The position numbers were made by a program, and so were the translations under genes. A DNA stretch of 64,000 nucleotides. It comes from Martelella alba (lineage in GTDB: Bacteria > Pseudomonadota > Alphaproteobacteria > Rhizobiales > Rhizobiaceae). The stretch lies in assembly GCF_006516955.1 (NCBI RefSeq), contig NZ_VHLG01000013.1:82130-146129 (forward strand), read 5' to 3'. Positions 44,629 to 54,164 of the stretch are shown here, piece after piece (the first letter of the stretch is position 1; each line of letters begins with the position of its first letter). The notes under the pieces are model-generated. The model saw nothing but the letters and a program-made list of their open reading frames with translations. It searched no databases and had not been told where the DNA came from.

Positions 44629-44661
44629 CAGCCCCCGCAGCGCAAAACGCTGCGGGGGCTG
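44629..44661 (+). terminator. Strong stem-loop terminator after the giant gene
   Basis: A perfect 14-bp stem (CAGCCCCCGCAGCG / CGCTGCGGGGGCTG) with loop CAAAA, 13 bp after the stop. The T-rich tail is better on the minus strand (TTGTTCTTTTC), so it may work in both directions. Confidence 0.7.
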
Positions 44662-44756
44662 CTACTGATTCCTGGCTCGGTCATGCAGAAAATAGCGGAC
44701 ATGCCACGGATTCTGCGATCTATGCCGAAGGCTTGGCTTCTCCCCTCCCTTTTGTG

Positions 44757-44912
44757 GTGCAGCGGCAGCGTTTGCTTTGACCCGGAAGCTGACATAGCCG
44801 GATTCCGGGATATGCCAAGGAAGGGTCAGGCGACCGAGATGCACCGTGGTCATTTTGGCATCGCCGAAGACAGATGCCCATTCTGAAAAGCTAAGGTTGG
44901 CGCGCAAGTGCG
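44757..44912 (-). pseudogene. IstB (IS21-family helper ATPase) fragment
   Basis: On the minus strand the frame ending in LSFSEWASVFGDAKMTT, then LGRLTLPWHI and SFRVKANAAAA, matches the C-terminal end of IstB-like ATPases (usual form FGDAKMTTALLDRLTHHC). The usual ALLDRL and HHC positions are mutated, and Walker motifs, the transposase IstA and IS ends are missing. It is a decayed IS21-type relic between the giant protein and the RTX gene. Confidence 0.65.
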
Positions 44913-45695
44913 TAACGACGATCCATCGCCTTGGCAAATTGATTTCCGGTTTTCATTACCGCCAAATCGCCGGCATCAAATCATAGGGAAATGAGCACCT
45001 GCAATCGTGCGCCGACAGACAGGTCTTCGCACTGACACTCATAGGTATAGATAAATTTTCGTCAATATAGTTGACGCTATATCTAAAAGGCGTTATACCC
45101 CCAATGCGAAGGGATCCAGGGTTGAAAGCCCGGTGGAATTCCTGAGACGCAAAAGCATGGCTGGCGCAACGCAACGGCGTGATCGCCGCCCGCGATGCCG
45201 GGAGAGCAGATTTTGGCACTGGTTTGACTGAACGGATGAACCTGCCAGAAAGTGAGGCTTGCAATGTCATTCAAGCTGAAAATACCTGGATATGCATTCC
45301 TCGCGCTTTCCGGTCGATCGGTTGTTCTTTTCCGGTTCAGGCCCCATCGCTTTCACGCAGCGCCTGACGACCGGTTCGAGGCACCGGCCCTGCCGGTCGA
45401 AACCGTCTCTCATCCGCCCTGACCGCCCTGCCAACTAACGGCCCCTTGAGATCCAGCCCCTGAAAAAAGCGATCATATCGCAGGCTTCTTTGAAGACGTC
45501 TGCGCAGACGTGGCTTTACGGCTCGATATCCGGTCTGTCCGGACAGATGAGCCCGAGCATGCGGTTGCCCCCTCTCCACCCCGGCGGCCGCATCGAAGAC
45601 CGGTGCCTGCAAGCCTTTCTGGCCGGCCGGCGCCGAGGGAGTGGAAGATAAATGCCGTCCACGCGGAAAGCGATGTGGCGGAATGGGAGGTTATA
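44913..45695. other. Long leader region before the RTX gene
   Basis: About 780 bp with no recognised gene. It holds a promoter-like element near 45071-45099. A 52-codon frame at 45264-45422, starting MSFKLKIPGYAF with GAGG 7 nt upstream, is the only small open frame with a plausible ribosome binding site; nothing identifies it. The annotated RTX frame is open back to 45510 but that part lacks coding character. Confidence 0.4.
45060..45099 (+). promoter_or_regulatory. Promoter overlapping a palindrome, upstream of the RTX gene
   Basis: TTGACG (45071-45076) and TATACC (45094-45099) are spaced by 17 bp, a good sigma-70-type pair. The -35 box is one arm of the palindrome CGTCAA-TATAG-TTGACG (45060-45076), so a repressor or activator bound there would control the promoter directly. 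If it serves the RTX gene the leader would be about 590 nt. Confidence 0.45.
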
Positions 45696-48239
45696 ATGTC
45701 CAAGACAGCACAGCAATGGAACGCGGTTTTCCCCGATTTGCTTGAAAATGAAGATTGGAGTGAGACCGTTGCTCACCGTCGCACCGAAGACAACCGCGAC
45801 TGGTTTGCACCGGACCATCGCGCTCCTCTGAATAACGAAGCGCAGCACCGCGAGACACAGGATGACATCCTCAATGGCGATCGCGCGCAGGGCACGCCGG
45901 ATGAGAACGAAACCGGTGACGATATGCAGGCTTCGCAGACCGTCAGCGCCGACCCGGCGCTGCTATTCACCGATACCGCAAACACCGATAATGCGGATGT
46001 CGGCGTATCTTCAGCGGAGATGCCTGAAATTTCGACGAAAGGTATGTATCCGAAGACCGCTGTTCCGATTAGATTCAATTTTGACGCGCCAACATCGATC
46101 GAATTATCACAAGATGGTTTTAGTGGTGGGCTATCAGGCCCGACACTTTACCTCATCTACACAGATAGTAATGACAGCGACCCTCAACAAAGCTGGCTAA
46201 TACCTAGAGATTCAAGAACAGCTATTGAGAACGGAAGTCTCGCCTATATTTTCAATTTTGGCGATGGAGATGACAGTTTTGAAATTGTCCCGTGTCTCGA
46301 CGGAACCGTCAAATACAAAATGGATGTCGATATGGGGGGCGGAAATGATTTTGTCTCGACATGGGAAAATCCCTATCTCCCTGCGTCCACGTTCTGGATG
46401 GGGTCCGGTAATGACGTCGCAAATGTTTGCGGTTCATCGCCAACCAGTGACGAGGAAGTGACGCGGGTTCTCTGCGATGATGGCGATGATATCGTCAATA
46501 TTACGGGCGGCGGCTACGCCAATGTTTTTGGCGATGACGGCAACGACACGCTGTGCGTTCAACAGAACGGAGCCTTCAAGAGCGGTGTCATCAGTCTCAC
46601 CGGCGGGGCCGGATATGATACCTTTCTTGTCACGCAACACCCGTCTTCAAGCTATAATCTGCCCACTTCAACCGGGCCGGCGCCGATTGGACGCTTCGTC
46701 ACAGACGTTCTCCAGGACCTTCTTGGCTGGGTCCCAGGGGTCGGACTGGCTAACGACGTTGCAGCGGCCCTGATCAGCACGACGACGATGGCAGCGCGCC
46801 AGAGTACCCGGTTTTTGAATGAGTTCTCCGGAGCGATGGATGGGCAGGACGGCTCTGTGAATATCTCGCAAGGCAGTGACACCTATGTCAGTATCGAGGA
46901 TTTCGACCCCCTGGAGGACCAGCTCGTACAGACCTATCTCCACAATACGAAAGGGATGGAACAATATAGCTGGCAGAGCAAGAATGTCGCATCCGACAAC
47001 TTCAGCATTGCGTTTGAAAGTGACGGCGCGAATGTCTCCTCCGTCATTCATGTCGATCCGGCGATCGTCGAGACCTTGCGCGGCATCGAGGCCGCTCATG
47101 GCGACAGGTTCAGCCTTCCCGCCAGCGACGCCAAAATGAAGGACGAAATTCTGACTTCGATGGTCGATTCCATTGTCAACATCAAGAAAGAGGGTGACAA
47201 TCTCTATATCATGCTGCAGGGAGACGGCGGCTTTGGCAAGCAACCCGTCGACACCGATCAGGTCGAAAGCGCGCTTTCGGCAATGCAATCTTCGTCGAGT
47301 GATCTCAGCAGCCTGATTGCCAATATGCATGCCGGAGACCAGTACTACCTGCTTGGCAATACACCGGTAAAGCTGGGCGGTCCATCGACGGATGGCGCCA
47401 CCAATATCACCCTCGGTGATAATGATTCCAATGTCATGTTTGCGGGCACGACCCAGGATTGGGTCACGGATGAAAACGGCCACACATCCGCTTTGGAGGA
47501 TCATGACGGCACGCATAATTCATCCGCACATATGACCAGCACCATGTTCGGCATGGGTGGCGATGACATCATCTATGGCAGTTTCGGCGAAGATACCATC
47601 TATGGCGGTGATGGCAATGACAAGATCCAGGCCGGCGCTGATCAGGACTTCGTCTGGGGCGATGATGGCGATGATACGATCTATGGCGGCCTGGGCAATG
47701 ATGTGCTTGTCGGCGGCGATGGCGCGGATCGTATATCCGGCGAAGCAGGTGATGACATCATCTATGTCGGGACGAAAAACGAACCAGGCGGTCATGTTTC
47801 CGTCGGCGAGTTTGTCGATGGCGGCGACGGGAATGATACCATTTACATCGGCAGCACATATAGCGGGTTCTTCATGGGTGGCGATGGCAATGACACTTTT
47901 TACGCCGACAGAGGATCTTTCAATTTCGTTCTAGCGGGTGCTGGTGACGACGTCATTTACAATCCGAACAGGGCCTACGGCGAGTCCGGCGCCGATACGT
48001 TCATATTCGACATCAACGACATAAACCTTCAAGAAGGTATTGAGGATTTCACCCATGGAGAAGACAAGATTGAACTTTGCGGTCTTTACGGCCTCGAAGA
48101 TTATCAGGATGTTGTCGACCATCTGAGCTATAGCGCGGATCATAGCCAGGCAACAATCGATCTTGGCAATGGTAGTGTGATCGCGATCAATTTGGTTGGA
48201 GCCAGTGAACTCGCGGAAAGCGATTTCATCTTCGCCTGA
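45696..48239 (+). CDS. RTX calcium-binding secreted protein
   Basis: An 847-residue protein with no Sec signal. Residues about 605-780 hold glycine/aspartate nonapeptide repeats such as GGDGNDKI, GGLGNDVLVGGDGADRI and GGDGNDTIY, which bind calcium in a beta-roll. The last residues (ELAESDFIFA) fit a type I secretion C-terminus. The N-terminal two thirds (including GDGDDSFEIV and a Gly/Asp-rich 230-300 zone) show no enzyme motif I recognise. ATG 45696 has GGGAGG 5 nt upstream. No HlyB/HlyD-type transporter genes are in the window, so secretion must use genes elsewhere. Confidence 0.88.
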   Translation: MSKTAQQWNAVFPDLLENEDWSETVAHRRTEDNRDWFAPDHRAPLNNEAQHRETQDDILNGDRAQGTPDENETGDDMQASQTVSADPALLFTDTANTDNADVGVSSAEMPEISTKGMYPKTAVPIRFNFDAPTSIELSQDGFSGGLSGPTLYLIYTDSNDSDPQQSWLIPRDSRTAIENGSLAYIFNFGDGDDSFEIVPCLDGTVKYKMDVDMGGGNDFVSTWENPYLPASTFWMGSGNDVANVCGSSPTSDEEVTRVLCDDGDDIVNITGGGYANVFGDDGNDTLCVQQNGAFKSGVISLTGGAGYDTFLVTQHPSSSYNLPTSTGPAPIGRFVTDVLQDLLGWVPGVGLANDVAAALISTTTMAARQSTRFLNEFSGAMDGQDGSVNISQGSDTYVSIEDFDPLEDQLVQTYLHNTKGMEQYSWQSKNVASDNFSIAFESDGANVSSVIHVDPAIVETLRGIEAAHGDRFSLPASDAKMKDEILTSMVDSIVNIKKEGDNLYIMLQGDGGFGKQPVDTDQVESALSAMQSSSSDLSSLIANMHAGDQYYLLGNTPVKLGGPSTDGATNITLGDNDSNVMFAGTTQDWVTDENGHTSALEDHDGTHNSSAHMTSTMFGMGGDDIIYGSFGEDTIYGGDGNDKIQAGADQDFVWGDDGDDTIYGGLGNDVLVGGDGADRISGEAGDDIIYVGTKNEPGGHVSVGEFVDGGDGNDTIYIGSTYSGFFMGGDGNDTFYADRGSFNFVLAGAGDDVIYNPNRAYGESGADTFIFDINDINLQEGIEDFTHGEDKIELCGLYGLEDYQDVVDHLSYSADHSQATIDLGNGSVIAINLVGASELAESDFIFA

Positions 48240-48260
48240 ACACCACCTCTTCTTGAACAG

Positions 48261-48297
48261 AGCATCGGGCGACCAATCGGCATCGCCCGATGCTTTT
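48261..48297 (+). terminator. Rho-independent terminator after the RTX gene
   Basis: AGCATCGGGCGA / TCGCCCGATGCT, a perfect 12-bp stem with a 10-base loop, followed by TTTT, 21 bp after the RTX stop. Confidence 0.85.
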
Positions 48298-48389
48298 CGG
48301 CAAGTAAGCATGGGACTATCCTGAATTTTGTGCTGAGGCGTGGTATCTGCTCTTTGAGGAGATCCACGTATGAGCATCGGCACATCCGG

Positions 48390-49082
48390 TCAGTCGACGA
48401 AATAGCTACTGTTCCGGCGCGCAATGATGGGCAGATCCCGCAAGACGTTCCGCAGATGCGCCCGCATCTCCATTTCAGCCCGATCCGGATTGTGATCCGC
48501 AATCGCCTCAACAATTGCACGGTGCTGTTCCTTGAGGCTGCTCGAAGGAATTTCGTTGAGCGCCAGGAAACGAACGCGATCCAGCTGCGCCTTCTGCACC
48601 TCAATCACATTCCATGCAAAGGGCAGATCCGCGCCCTGCGCCAGCGTCTTGTGAAACAGGTCATCGAGTTCCATGAAGGTTGAGGGATTGCGCGCCTCCT
48701 CGCTTTCCTGCCGGTCCAGCTGGGCAAAGAGATCATCAATATGTCTTGTGGTCATCAGACGCGCCGCGCCGCGGGCGATATCGGCCTCAACCGCCTCGCG
48801 GATGGCCTGTATCTGAATCACCTTGGAAATGGAAATCTGTGGCACGGAACTTCCGCTTTTCGGGCGGATATCGAGCATGCCCTGATCGGCAAGCCGAATG
48901 AAGGTTTCCCTGACAGGCTGTCGGGACACTTTGAGCGCATCTGCGACCCCGGCCTCCGAGACACGCCGTCCCGGCTCCAAATAATTTCGAATGATCGCAT
49001 TGCGCAATTTGCGGTGAATCTGCGGCACAATCGGCTGGCTAAAATCCACCGGTCCGAGAAAATCGAGATCGGTTTCCGTCAT
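48390..49082 (-). CDS. GntR-family (FCD) regulator of the xylan operon
   Basis: A 230-residue regulator: winged helix at about residues 20-85 (VSEAGVADALKVSRQPVRET) and an FCD domain with EAVEADIARGAARL and ELDDLFHKTLAQ. It diverges from the xylo-oligosaccharide ABC/GH operon. ACCATACCA-type motifs lie both before its own start and in the divergent promoter, so it most likely represses both. FCD regulators of sugar-acid genes commonly respond to uronates, which the GH67 enzyme of this operon releases. Confidence 0.9.
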   Translation of the reverse strand: MTETDLDFLGPVDFSQPIVPQIHRKLRNAIIRNYLEPGRRVSEAGVADALKVSRQPVRETFIRLADQGMLDIRPKSGSSVPQISISKVIQIQAIREAVEADIARGAARLMTTRHIDDLFAQLDRQESEEARNPSTFMELDDLFHKTLAQGADLPFAWNVIEVQKAQLDRVRFLALNEIPSSSLKEQHRAIVEAIADHNPDRAEMEMRAHLRNVLRDLPIIARRNSSYFVD

Positions 49083-49129
49083 ATTGATGGTCCTTGCCCT
49101 TTATCTCCGGCCCCCTCGCCGGAAGAAGC

Positions 49130-49164
49130 ACCATACCAAACCGAATATCAATTACCATACCAAA
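49130..49164 (-). promoter_or_regulatory. Two GntR operator candidates upstream of its gene
   Basis: ACCATACCAAA occurs at 49130-49140 and again at 49154-49164, 24 bp apart, within 85 bp of the regulator's start codon. A third, inverted copy is in the divergent promoter at 49566. The core TTTGGTATGGT resembles UxuR/ExuR-type TTGGTATACCAA sites. Confidence 0.6.
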
Positions 49165-49551
49165 TCGGCAATTTTATCTCGATTTCGCTGCAAATTTCGC
49201 ACTTTCTATAAAGTATGCGATGTATCCGGTGCATCGCACCGGACATTTTGAGATGCTACGCCCCTGCCAGCATCGATCCATCTCATCGGTGAAAAAGCGA
49301 ACCGATCCCCGGCACAGCTCTTCCGGAGCAAGTGCCTTTCAAACAAAACGGCGATGCCAACGCGATGTGAAAAATCAGTTAACATATTGATTTATAATAT
49401 CGCAATCCTGAATCCGGAACCAGATCTTTGAAAATTGACGTAGCATCCCAAAGCTTTGAAATGTCACCAGCCAAGCGAAAGGAAGACTCCGCAACCGGAC
49501 CTGACCTTGATTAATGTCAGCAAATACGAACTAAAACTTTTCGCTACAGCG

Positions 49552-49579
49552 TTGACAGCCGATAATGGTATGGTAGTTT
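49552..49579 (+). promoter_or_regulatory. Promoter with embedded operator for the xylan operon
   Basis: TTGACA (49552-49557) and TAGTTT (49574-49579), spacing 16 bp, make a reasonable promoter about 50 bp before the binding-protein start codon. TGGTATGGT (49566-49574), the inverse of the sites before the GntR gene, lies between the two boxes where a repressor would block RNA polymerase. Confidence 0.6.
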
Positions 49580-49631
49580 CTAAGAGACAGGCAAGAACTG
49601 TCGACTAGTTATGACGATCGGGAGGATCACC

Positions 49632-50894
49632 ATGAAGTGCCTGACCAGACGCCTTGGTCTGCTGGCGATGACAGCCGCTACCCTTTCCATGACCGCCGCA
49701 GCACGGGCGGACGAGATTACCGTTCAGGCGCTGGACGAGTATCTCAAACCGGTTATCGAGAAATTTGAGGCCGCACATCCGGGAGACAAGATCAATCTCC
49801 AGGTCGTGAGCTATCAATCTGTTGCCGAAAGCCTGCCGGTACAGCTCGCATCTGGCGGCGGACCGGACATTTCCGTCGTCACAGATATGGGTGGCCTTTC
49901 GAAATACTATCTGGATCTCCGCCCCTATGTGGACGCCGATTACTTCGAAAAGCAGTTTGGTATGGTACTGAACTGGATGCGCGGTGAAGGCTCTGACCCG
50001 AAGGGCATTTACGGCCTGCCGGATTCCATCACGGTCACCGGTGGCTTCGTCAACAAGACGCTGTTCGAACAGGCCGGAATAGCGCTGCCGGGCCCGCAGG
50101 CCAGCTGGACGGACTGGGGCAAGGCAGCACAGGAGGTTGCCAAAGCGACCAACACGGATTTCCCTTTCGAGATGGACCGCTCGGGCCATCGCTTTGCTGC
50201 CATGGCGATTTCCTATGGCGCGGAGCTGGTCGACGAACAGGGCATGCCCGTTATCGATGACGGTTTGCGCAATGCCATCGCTCAGTTCGTCGCATGGCAT
50301 CGCGATGGCGTGATGCCAATGGATCTGTGGGGCGCCGTTGGTGGTGCAACGATGCGCGATAATTTCACGGATTTCGTCAATGGAACAACTGTTCTTTATT
50401 ACGGCGGATCCTGGCAGCTGCGCCGTCTCGATTCGGAAGTCGGCGATTTCTTCGACTGGAAAGTGATCGATGCCCCCTGCGGCGTTGCCGCATGCTCATC
50501 CATGCCGGGCGGCGGCGCACTGGCAGGCTTCAAGTCGACAAAGCACCCTGAACTCGTTGGCGAATTCCTGAACTTCGCATCGCAGGATGAAAATCTTCGC
50601 GAAATGATTTCGGCTGCTGTCAACATTCCGACGGCACAATCGATGATCCAGTCGGGCATCGAATATCCCGGCGTTTCGGACAAGGTGCAGGAAGGGCTCT
50701 CAACCTTCATCGCCCAGATCCCCAAGATGTCGGAAACCGCCTACCGGTTTCAGGGCTGGCCATTTGAACGCGCCATGATGAATTCGCTCACCACGCGCAT
50801 CAGCCAGGTCATCAACAACGAGATGGATATCGATACGGCGCTTCAGCGCATTGATCAGGACGTGCGCCTGGCGATCGAAGCCGCCAAACAATAA
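49632..50894 (+). CDS. Sugar ABC transporter solute-binding protein
   Basis: A 420-residue periplasmic protein of the family 1 (CUT1) type with a Sec signal peptide (cut near AAARADE). Typical elements: SGGGPDISVVTDMGG, TVTGGFVNKTLFEQAG, and the C-terminal FLNFASQDENLREM. With the GH43 and GH67 genes downstream, its ligand is probably a xylo-oligosaccharide or aldouronic acid. ATG 49632 has GGGAGGA 5 nt upstream. A perfect hairpin follows the gene. Confidence 0.92.
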   Translation: MKCLTRRLGLLAMTAATLSMTAAARADEITVQALDEYLKPVIEKFEAAHPGDKINLQVVSYQSVAESLPVQLASGGGPDISVVTDMGGLSKYYLDLRPYVDADYFEKQFGMVLNWMRGEGSDPKGIYGLPDSITVTGGFVNKTLFEQAGIALPGPQASWTDWGKAAQEVAKATNTDFPFEMDRSGHRFAAMAISYGAELVDEQGMPVIDDGLRNAIAQFVAWHRDGVMPMDLWGAVGGATMRDNFTDFVNGTTVLYYGGSWQLRRLDSEVGDFFDWKVIDAPCGVAACSSMPGGGALAGFKSTKHPELVGEFLNFASQDENLREMISAAVNIPTAQSMIQSGIEYPGVSDKVQEGLSTFIAQIPKMSETAYRFQGWPFERAMMNSLTTRISQVINNEMDIDTALQRIDQDVRLAIEAAKQ

Positions 50895-50908
50895 CAGCCT
50901 CCCGGAAA

Positions 50909-50938
50909 GTCTTGTGACGGCTTTGCCCGTCACAAGAC
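50909..50938 (+). terminator. Intercistronic stem-loop after binding-protein gene
   Basis: Perfect 12-bp stem GTCTTGTGACGG / CCGTCACAAGAC with a 6-base loop, 14 bp after the binding-protein stop and 27 bp before the permease GTG. No T-run, so it is probably an mRNA-stabilising element. Confidence 0.65.
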
Positions 50939-50965
50939 GAATGCCAAACCGCAAAAGGTGCTCTC

Positions 50966-51955
50966 GTGGCAAGTGGTACGATTTCAACCATACTGGGTTC
51001 GGCTGCGGCATTACCCGCCCGCGCCGTGGAGCCCGTCTGGAAATGGTTGCAGAAACGGGTGGGCATCAAGCGCCTGCCCTGGGTCTTCCTGACACCCAAC
51101 ATGCTGAGCGTTCTTTGCTTCAGCCTGCTCCCCGTTTTCATCAACATCTATTATTCGATCACTGGCAGTGACAATCTCTACCTGCAGGACAGACCTTACG
51201 TCGGCAGCGAGAACTATGCGACGCTGCTGGCCTGCCAGAACTATCTCGATCCGGCCACATGTTCGCGCGACCTGTTCTGGCGTGCGCTCGGCAATCTCCT
51301 TATGTTCGTGCCGCTGCAGGTGATCTTCATGATGGCCGTGGCGCTGCTGACGGCCATCGCGCTGAACGGCAAGATCAGGGCGCGTGGCTTTTTCCGCGGC
51401 GTGTTCTTCTTTCCCGTCATGCTCTCCCCTGTCGTCGTCGCCCTGACATGGCAGTGGATCCTGCAGAGAAACGGCATATTGAACGGTATTCTCGGCGTTT
51501 TCGGCTTTGAGCGATACACCTGGCTTGCCGATTCCCATTGGGCCTTCTTCTGGGCTATCTTCGTCACCGTCTGGGCCCATTCCGGCTTCTTCATGATCAT
51601 TCTTCTCGCCGGCCTGCAGTCCATACCGCGCGATGTCTATGAGGCAGCAAAAATGGACCGCGCCTCGCCGTGGCGGGTATTCTACAGGATCACGGTCCCG
51701 CTGCTGAAGCCGGTTCTTCTGGTTGTCTTCATTCTCGCGGTCATCCGTTCGGTCCAGACCTTTGACGAGATCTACGTGCTGACTGGCGGCGGACCCGGTT
51801 CTGCGACCATGCTACTGGTTCAGTACATTTATGAAACCGGCTTTGCCACACAGCCGCGCAATTACGGACTTGCGGCAGCAGCCTCGCTGATGCTCGGCGC
51901 CGCGCTCCTCGTGTTCACGCTGGTCCAGATGAAGCTTTCGGGAGGGAAAAAATGA
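50966..51955 (+). CDS. Sugar ABC permease (MalF/UgpA type)
   Basis: A 329-residue CUT1 permease with six helices and the EAA loop VYEAAKMDRASPWRVFYRITVPLL. The long N-terminal cytoplasmic part precedes FLTPNMLSVLCFSLLPVF. The start is a GTG at 50966 with AAGG 7 nt upstream; there is no closer ATG. It overlaps the next gene by 4 bp (ATGA). Confidence 0.92.
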   Translation: MASGTISTILGSAAALPARAVEPVWKWLQKRVGIKRLPWVFLTPNMLSVLCFSLLPVFINIYYSITGSDNLYLQDRPYVGSENYATLLACQNYLDPATCSRDLFWRALGNLLMFVPLQVIFMMAVALLTAIALNGKIRARGFFRGVFFFPVMLSPVVVALTWQWILQRNGILNGILGVFGFERYTWLADSHWAFFWAIFVTVWAHSGFFMIILLAGLQSIPRDVYEAAKMDRASPWRVFYRITVPLLKPVLLVVFILAVIRSVQTFDEIYVLTGGGPGSATMLLVQYIYETGFATQPRNYGLAAAASLMLGAALLVFTLVQMKLSGGKK

Positions 51956-53040
51956 CAATGCATGCTTCAACCACGCAACGTGGCGGGATCGGTGCATTCC
52001 TGACCCGCCGGCAGGGCGGCATAAAGGCCACCTGGGCCGATTACGTCACCTATGGCTATCTGCTACTCGGCGTCGTCATCATGCTCCTGCCCGTGGTCTG
52101 GGTTTTCATCTCCTCGTTCAAGGCGCCGGCCAATCTGTCGGAATATCCGCCGACCCTGGTGCCACAGACCGTTCAGACCGTCATGGTCGACGGCTTTGAC
52201 GACCCCCTTCCGCTCTTCAACGTCACCGGTGAAGACGGAACGGTCAAACAGATGGCGCAGCTGCGCCGGATCGGCATCCGCGCCCAGATGATCGATCCAG
52301 ACAATCCCGCCGCCGGACGCGTCACCGTCGATGTCAAAGATGCAAGCCCGGTCCGAAAATTCCATCTCGCCTTTGAAAACTATCGCGAATTGCTGGAAAC
52401 ATCGGGCGGCAACATCTGGCTCAATATCTACAACTCGGCCTTCATCACCATCATCGCGACGCTGATTACGCTGGTGATGAATTCCATGGCGGCCTTCGCT
52501 CTGTCGAAATACCGGTTCACGGGCTCGACCATAGCCCTGGTCGCGATCATTGCGACACTGATGGTTCCGCCGACGGTCATCCTGGTTCCTACCTATCTGA
52601 TCGTCTCGGAACTGGGGCTGGTCAACAATCTCTGGGGCGTCATCCTGCCAACCGTCGCCACACCGACAGGCGTGTTCCTGCTCAGGCAATATATGCTGAC
52701 CATCCCTGATGAATTGCTGGAAGCAGCCCGCATGGACCATGCCTCGGAATGGCAGATCTACTGGCGCATCGTCCTGCCACTGGCAACGCCGGCGCTCGCT
52801 GTCGTTGCAGTCTTCTCGGTCATGAGCCGCTGGAACGACTTCCTGCTGCCCCTGATCGTGCTCAATCGTCCCGAAGTTCATACCCTCCAGCTGGCGCTGG
52901 CCGGTTTCCAGACAGAAAACGGTATTGTCTGGCACCTGCTGCTGGCGATGACGACCTTGACGGCGCTCCCGCTCGCGCTCGTCTTCCTGTTCCTGCAGCG
53001 ATACATCACCGCCGGAATTGCCTCGTCAGGTGTCAAATAA
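51952..53040 (+). CDS. Sugar ABC permease (MalG type) with periplasmic insert
   Basis: A 362-residue CUT1 permease with EAA loop LLEAARMDHASEWQIYWRIVLPLA. It is longer than the usual 270-300 residues. The extra part is a soluble segment of about 80 residues between helices 1 and 2 (about 58-140; DPLPLFNVTGEDGTVKQMAQ to SPVRKFHLAFENY) that looks like a small beta-rich periplasmic domain. Similar insertions occur in some CUT1 permeases and may contact the binding protein. Confidence 0.9.
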   Translation: MTMHASTTQRGGIGAFLTRRQGGIKATWADYVTYGYLLLGVVIMLLPVVWVFISSFKAPANLSEYPPTLVPQTVQTVMVDGFDDPLPLFNVTGEDGTVKQMAQLRRIGIRAQMIDPDNPAAGRVTVDVKDASPVRKFHLAFENYRELLETSGGNIWLNIYNSAFITIIATLITLVMNSMAAFALSKYRFTGSTIALVAIIATLMVPPTVILVPTYLIVSELGLVNNLWGVILPTVATPTGVFLLRQYMLTIPDELLEAARMDHASEWQIYWRIVLPLATPALAVVAVFSVMSRWNDFLLPLIVLNRPEVHTLQLALAGFQTENGIVWHLLLAMTTLTALPLALVFLFLQRYITAGIASSGVK

Positions 53041-53052
53041 GAGTATTGTCCC

Positions 53053-54135
53053 ATGGCTAATCTCAAACTCGTCAATCTCAACAAGACATTCGGCAACCTC
53101 GCGGTCATTCCGAACGTCAATCTCGAAATCGAGGACGGTGAATTCGTGGTCTTCGTCGGCCCGTCCGGCTGTGGCAAGTCGACCCTGCTGCGCATGATCG
53201 CCGGCCTTGAAACGGCAACCACGGGCGATATTCTGATCGATGAACACAGCGTGGTTCGGACCCCGGCCGCAGACCGGGGCGTATCGATGGTTTTCCAGTC
53301 TTACGCGCTTTATCCGCATATGACGGTGCGCCAGAACTTAAGCTTCGGCCTTGAGAATATCGGCATGCCCAAAGCGGAGATCGAGCAGCGCATCCAGTCC
53401 GCTGCGGTGATGCTGCAGATCAACGAACTCTTGCAGCGCAAGCCAACGCAGCTCTCGGGCGGTCAGCGCCAGCGCGTTGCCATCGGCCGCTCGATCGTGC
53501 GTGAACCGAAAATCTTTCTCTTCGACGAACCCCTGTCCAATCTCGATGCGGAACTGCGCGTGGTCATGCGCTTTGAGATCAACGCCCTGCACGAACGCCT
53601 GGGCAATACCATGATCTACGTCACCCACGACCAGATCGAGGCCATGACCATGGCCGACAAGATTGTCGTGCTGCGCAAGGGTGTTATCGAGCAGGTGGGC
53701 GCGCCACTTGAGCTCTACAACCGCCCTGACAACAAGTTCGTTGCCGGCTTTATCGGCTCGCCGCGAATGAACTTCATCGACGGCAGTATTGCAGCCGATG
53801 GCGAGGGCGGCTTTGCCTTCACATCCGACACGCTGGAAACGATCCGGCTTGACCCGCGTGACCTGCCGGTCGGAAACAATGAGGCGGTCAGCCTCGGCAT
53901 TCGCCCGGAAGATCTCGAGGTTCTCGAAACTGGTGGCGATGGCTGGCGTTTCACGGTGTCTGTCGCCGAACAGCATGGCCGCGACACCTATCTTCACGGC
54001 AATCTTGCCGATGGCACCGAAATTCTGGTGCACAAGCCCGGTCAGTTCGAGACCCGGCGCGGCGACGTGCTAGTCGTCCGCCCGAAGGCGGCAGCCTGGC
54101 ACCTCTTTGGCGCCGATGAACAGGTCATCAGGTGA
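53053..54135 (+). CDS. ugpC: Sugar ABC transporter ATPase (UgpC/MsmK type)
   Basis: A 360-residue CUT1 ATPase: Walker [10 protein letters not shown], signature [14 protein letters not shown], Walker [17 protein letters not shown]-loop VTHDQIEAM and a C-terminal TOBE domain beginning near [10 protein letters not shown]. It energises the two permeases upstream, 12 bp away. Such ATPases can serve several sugar transporters. The next gene starts within about 30 bp. Confidence 0.93.
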   Translation: MANLKLVNLNKTFGNLAVIPNVNLEIEDGEFVVFVGPSGCGKSTLLRMIAGLETATTGDILIDEHSVVRTPAADRGVSMVFQSYALYPHMTVRQNLSFGLENIGMPKAEIEQRIQSAAVMLQINELLQRKPTQLSGGQRQRVAIGRSIVREPKIFLFDEPLSNLDAELRVVMRFEINALHERLGNTMIYVTHDQIEAMTMADKIVVLRKGVIEQVGAPLELYNRPDNKFVAGFIGSPRMNFIDGSIAADGEGGFAFTSDTLETIRLDPRDLPVGNNEAVSLGIRPEDLEVLETGGDGWRFTVSVAEQHGRDTYLHGNLADGTEILVHKPGQFETRRGDVLVVRPKAAAWHLFGADEQVIR

Positions 54136-54164
54136 CCCATCCTTCAATCCGGAACGCATTCGCC

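Noticed and set aside
48305..48390. Sequence before the GntR stop resembling an IS leader (CTGAATTTTGTGCTGAGG, then GAGGAGAT and ATG)
   Set aside because: Only about 80 bp and an 11-codon frame; not enough to name an element without a database search.
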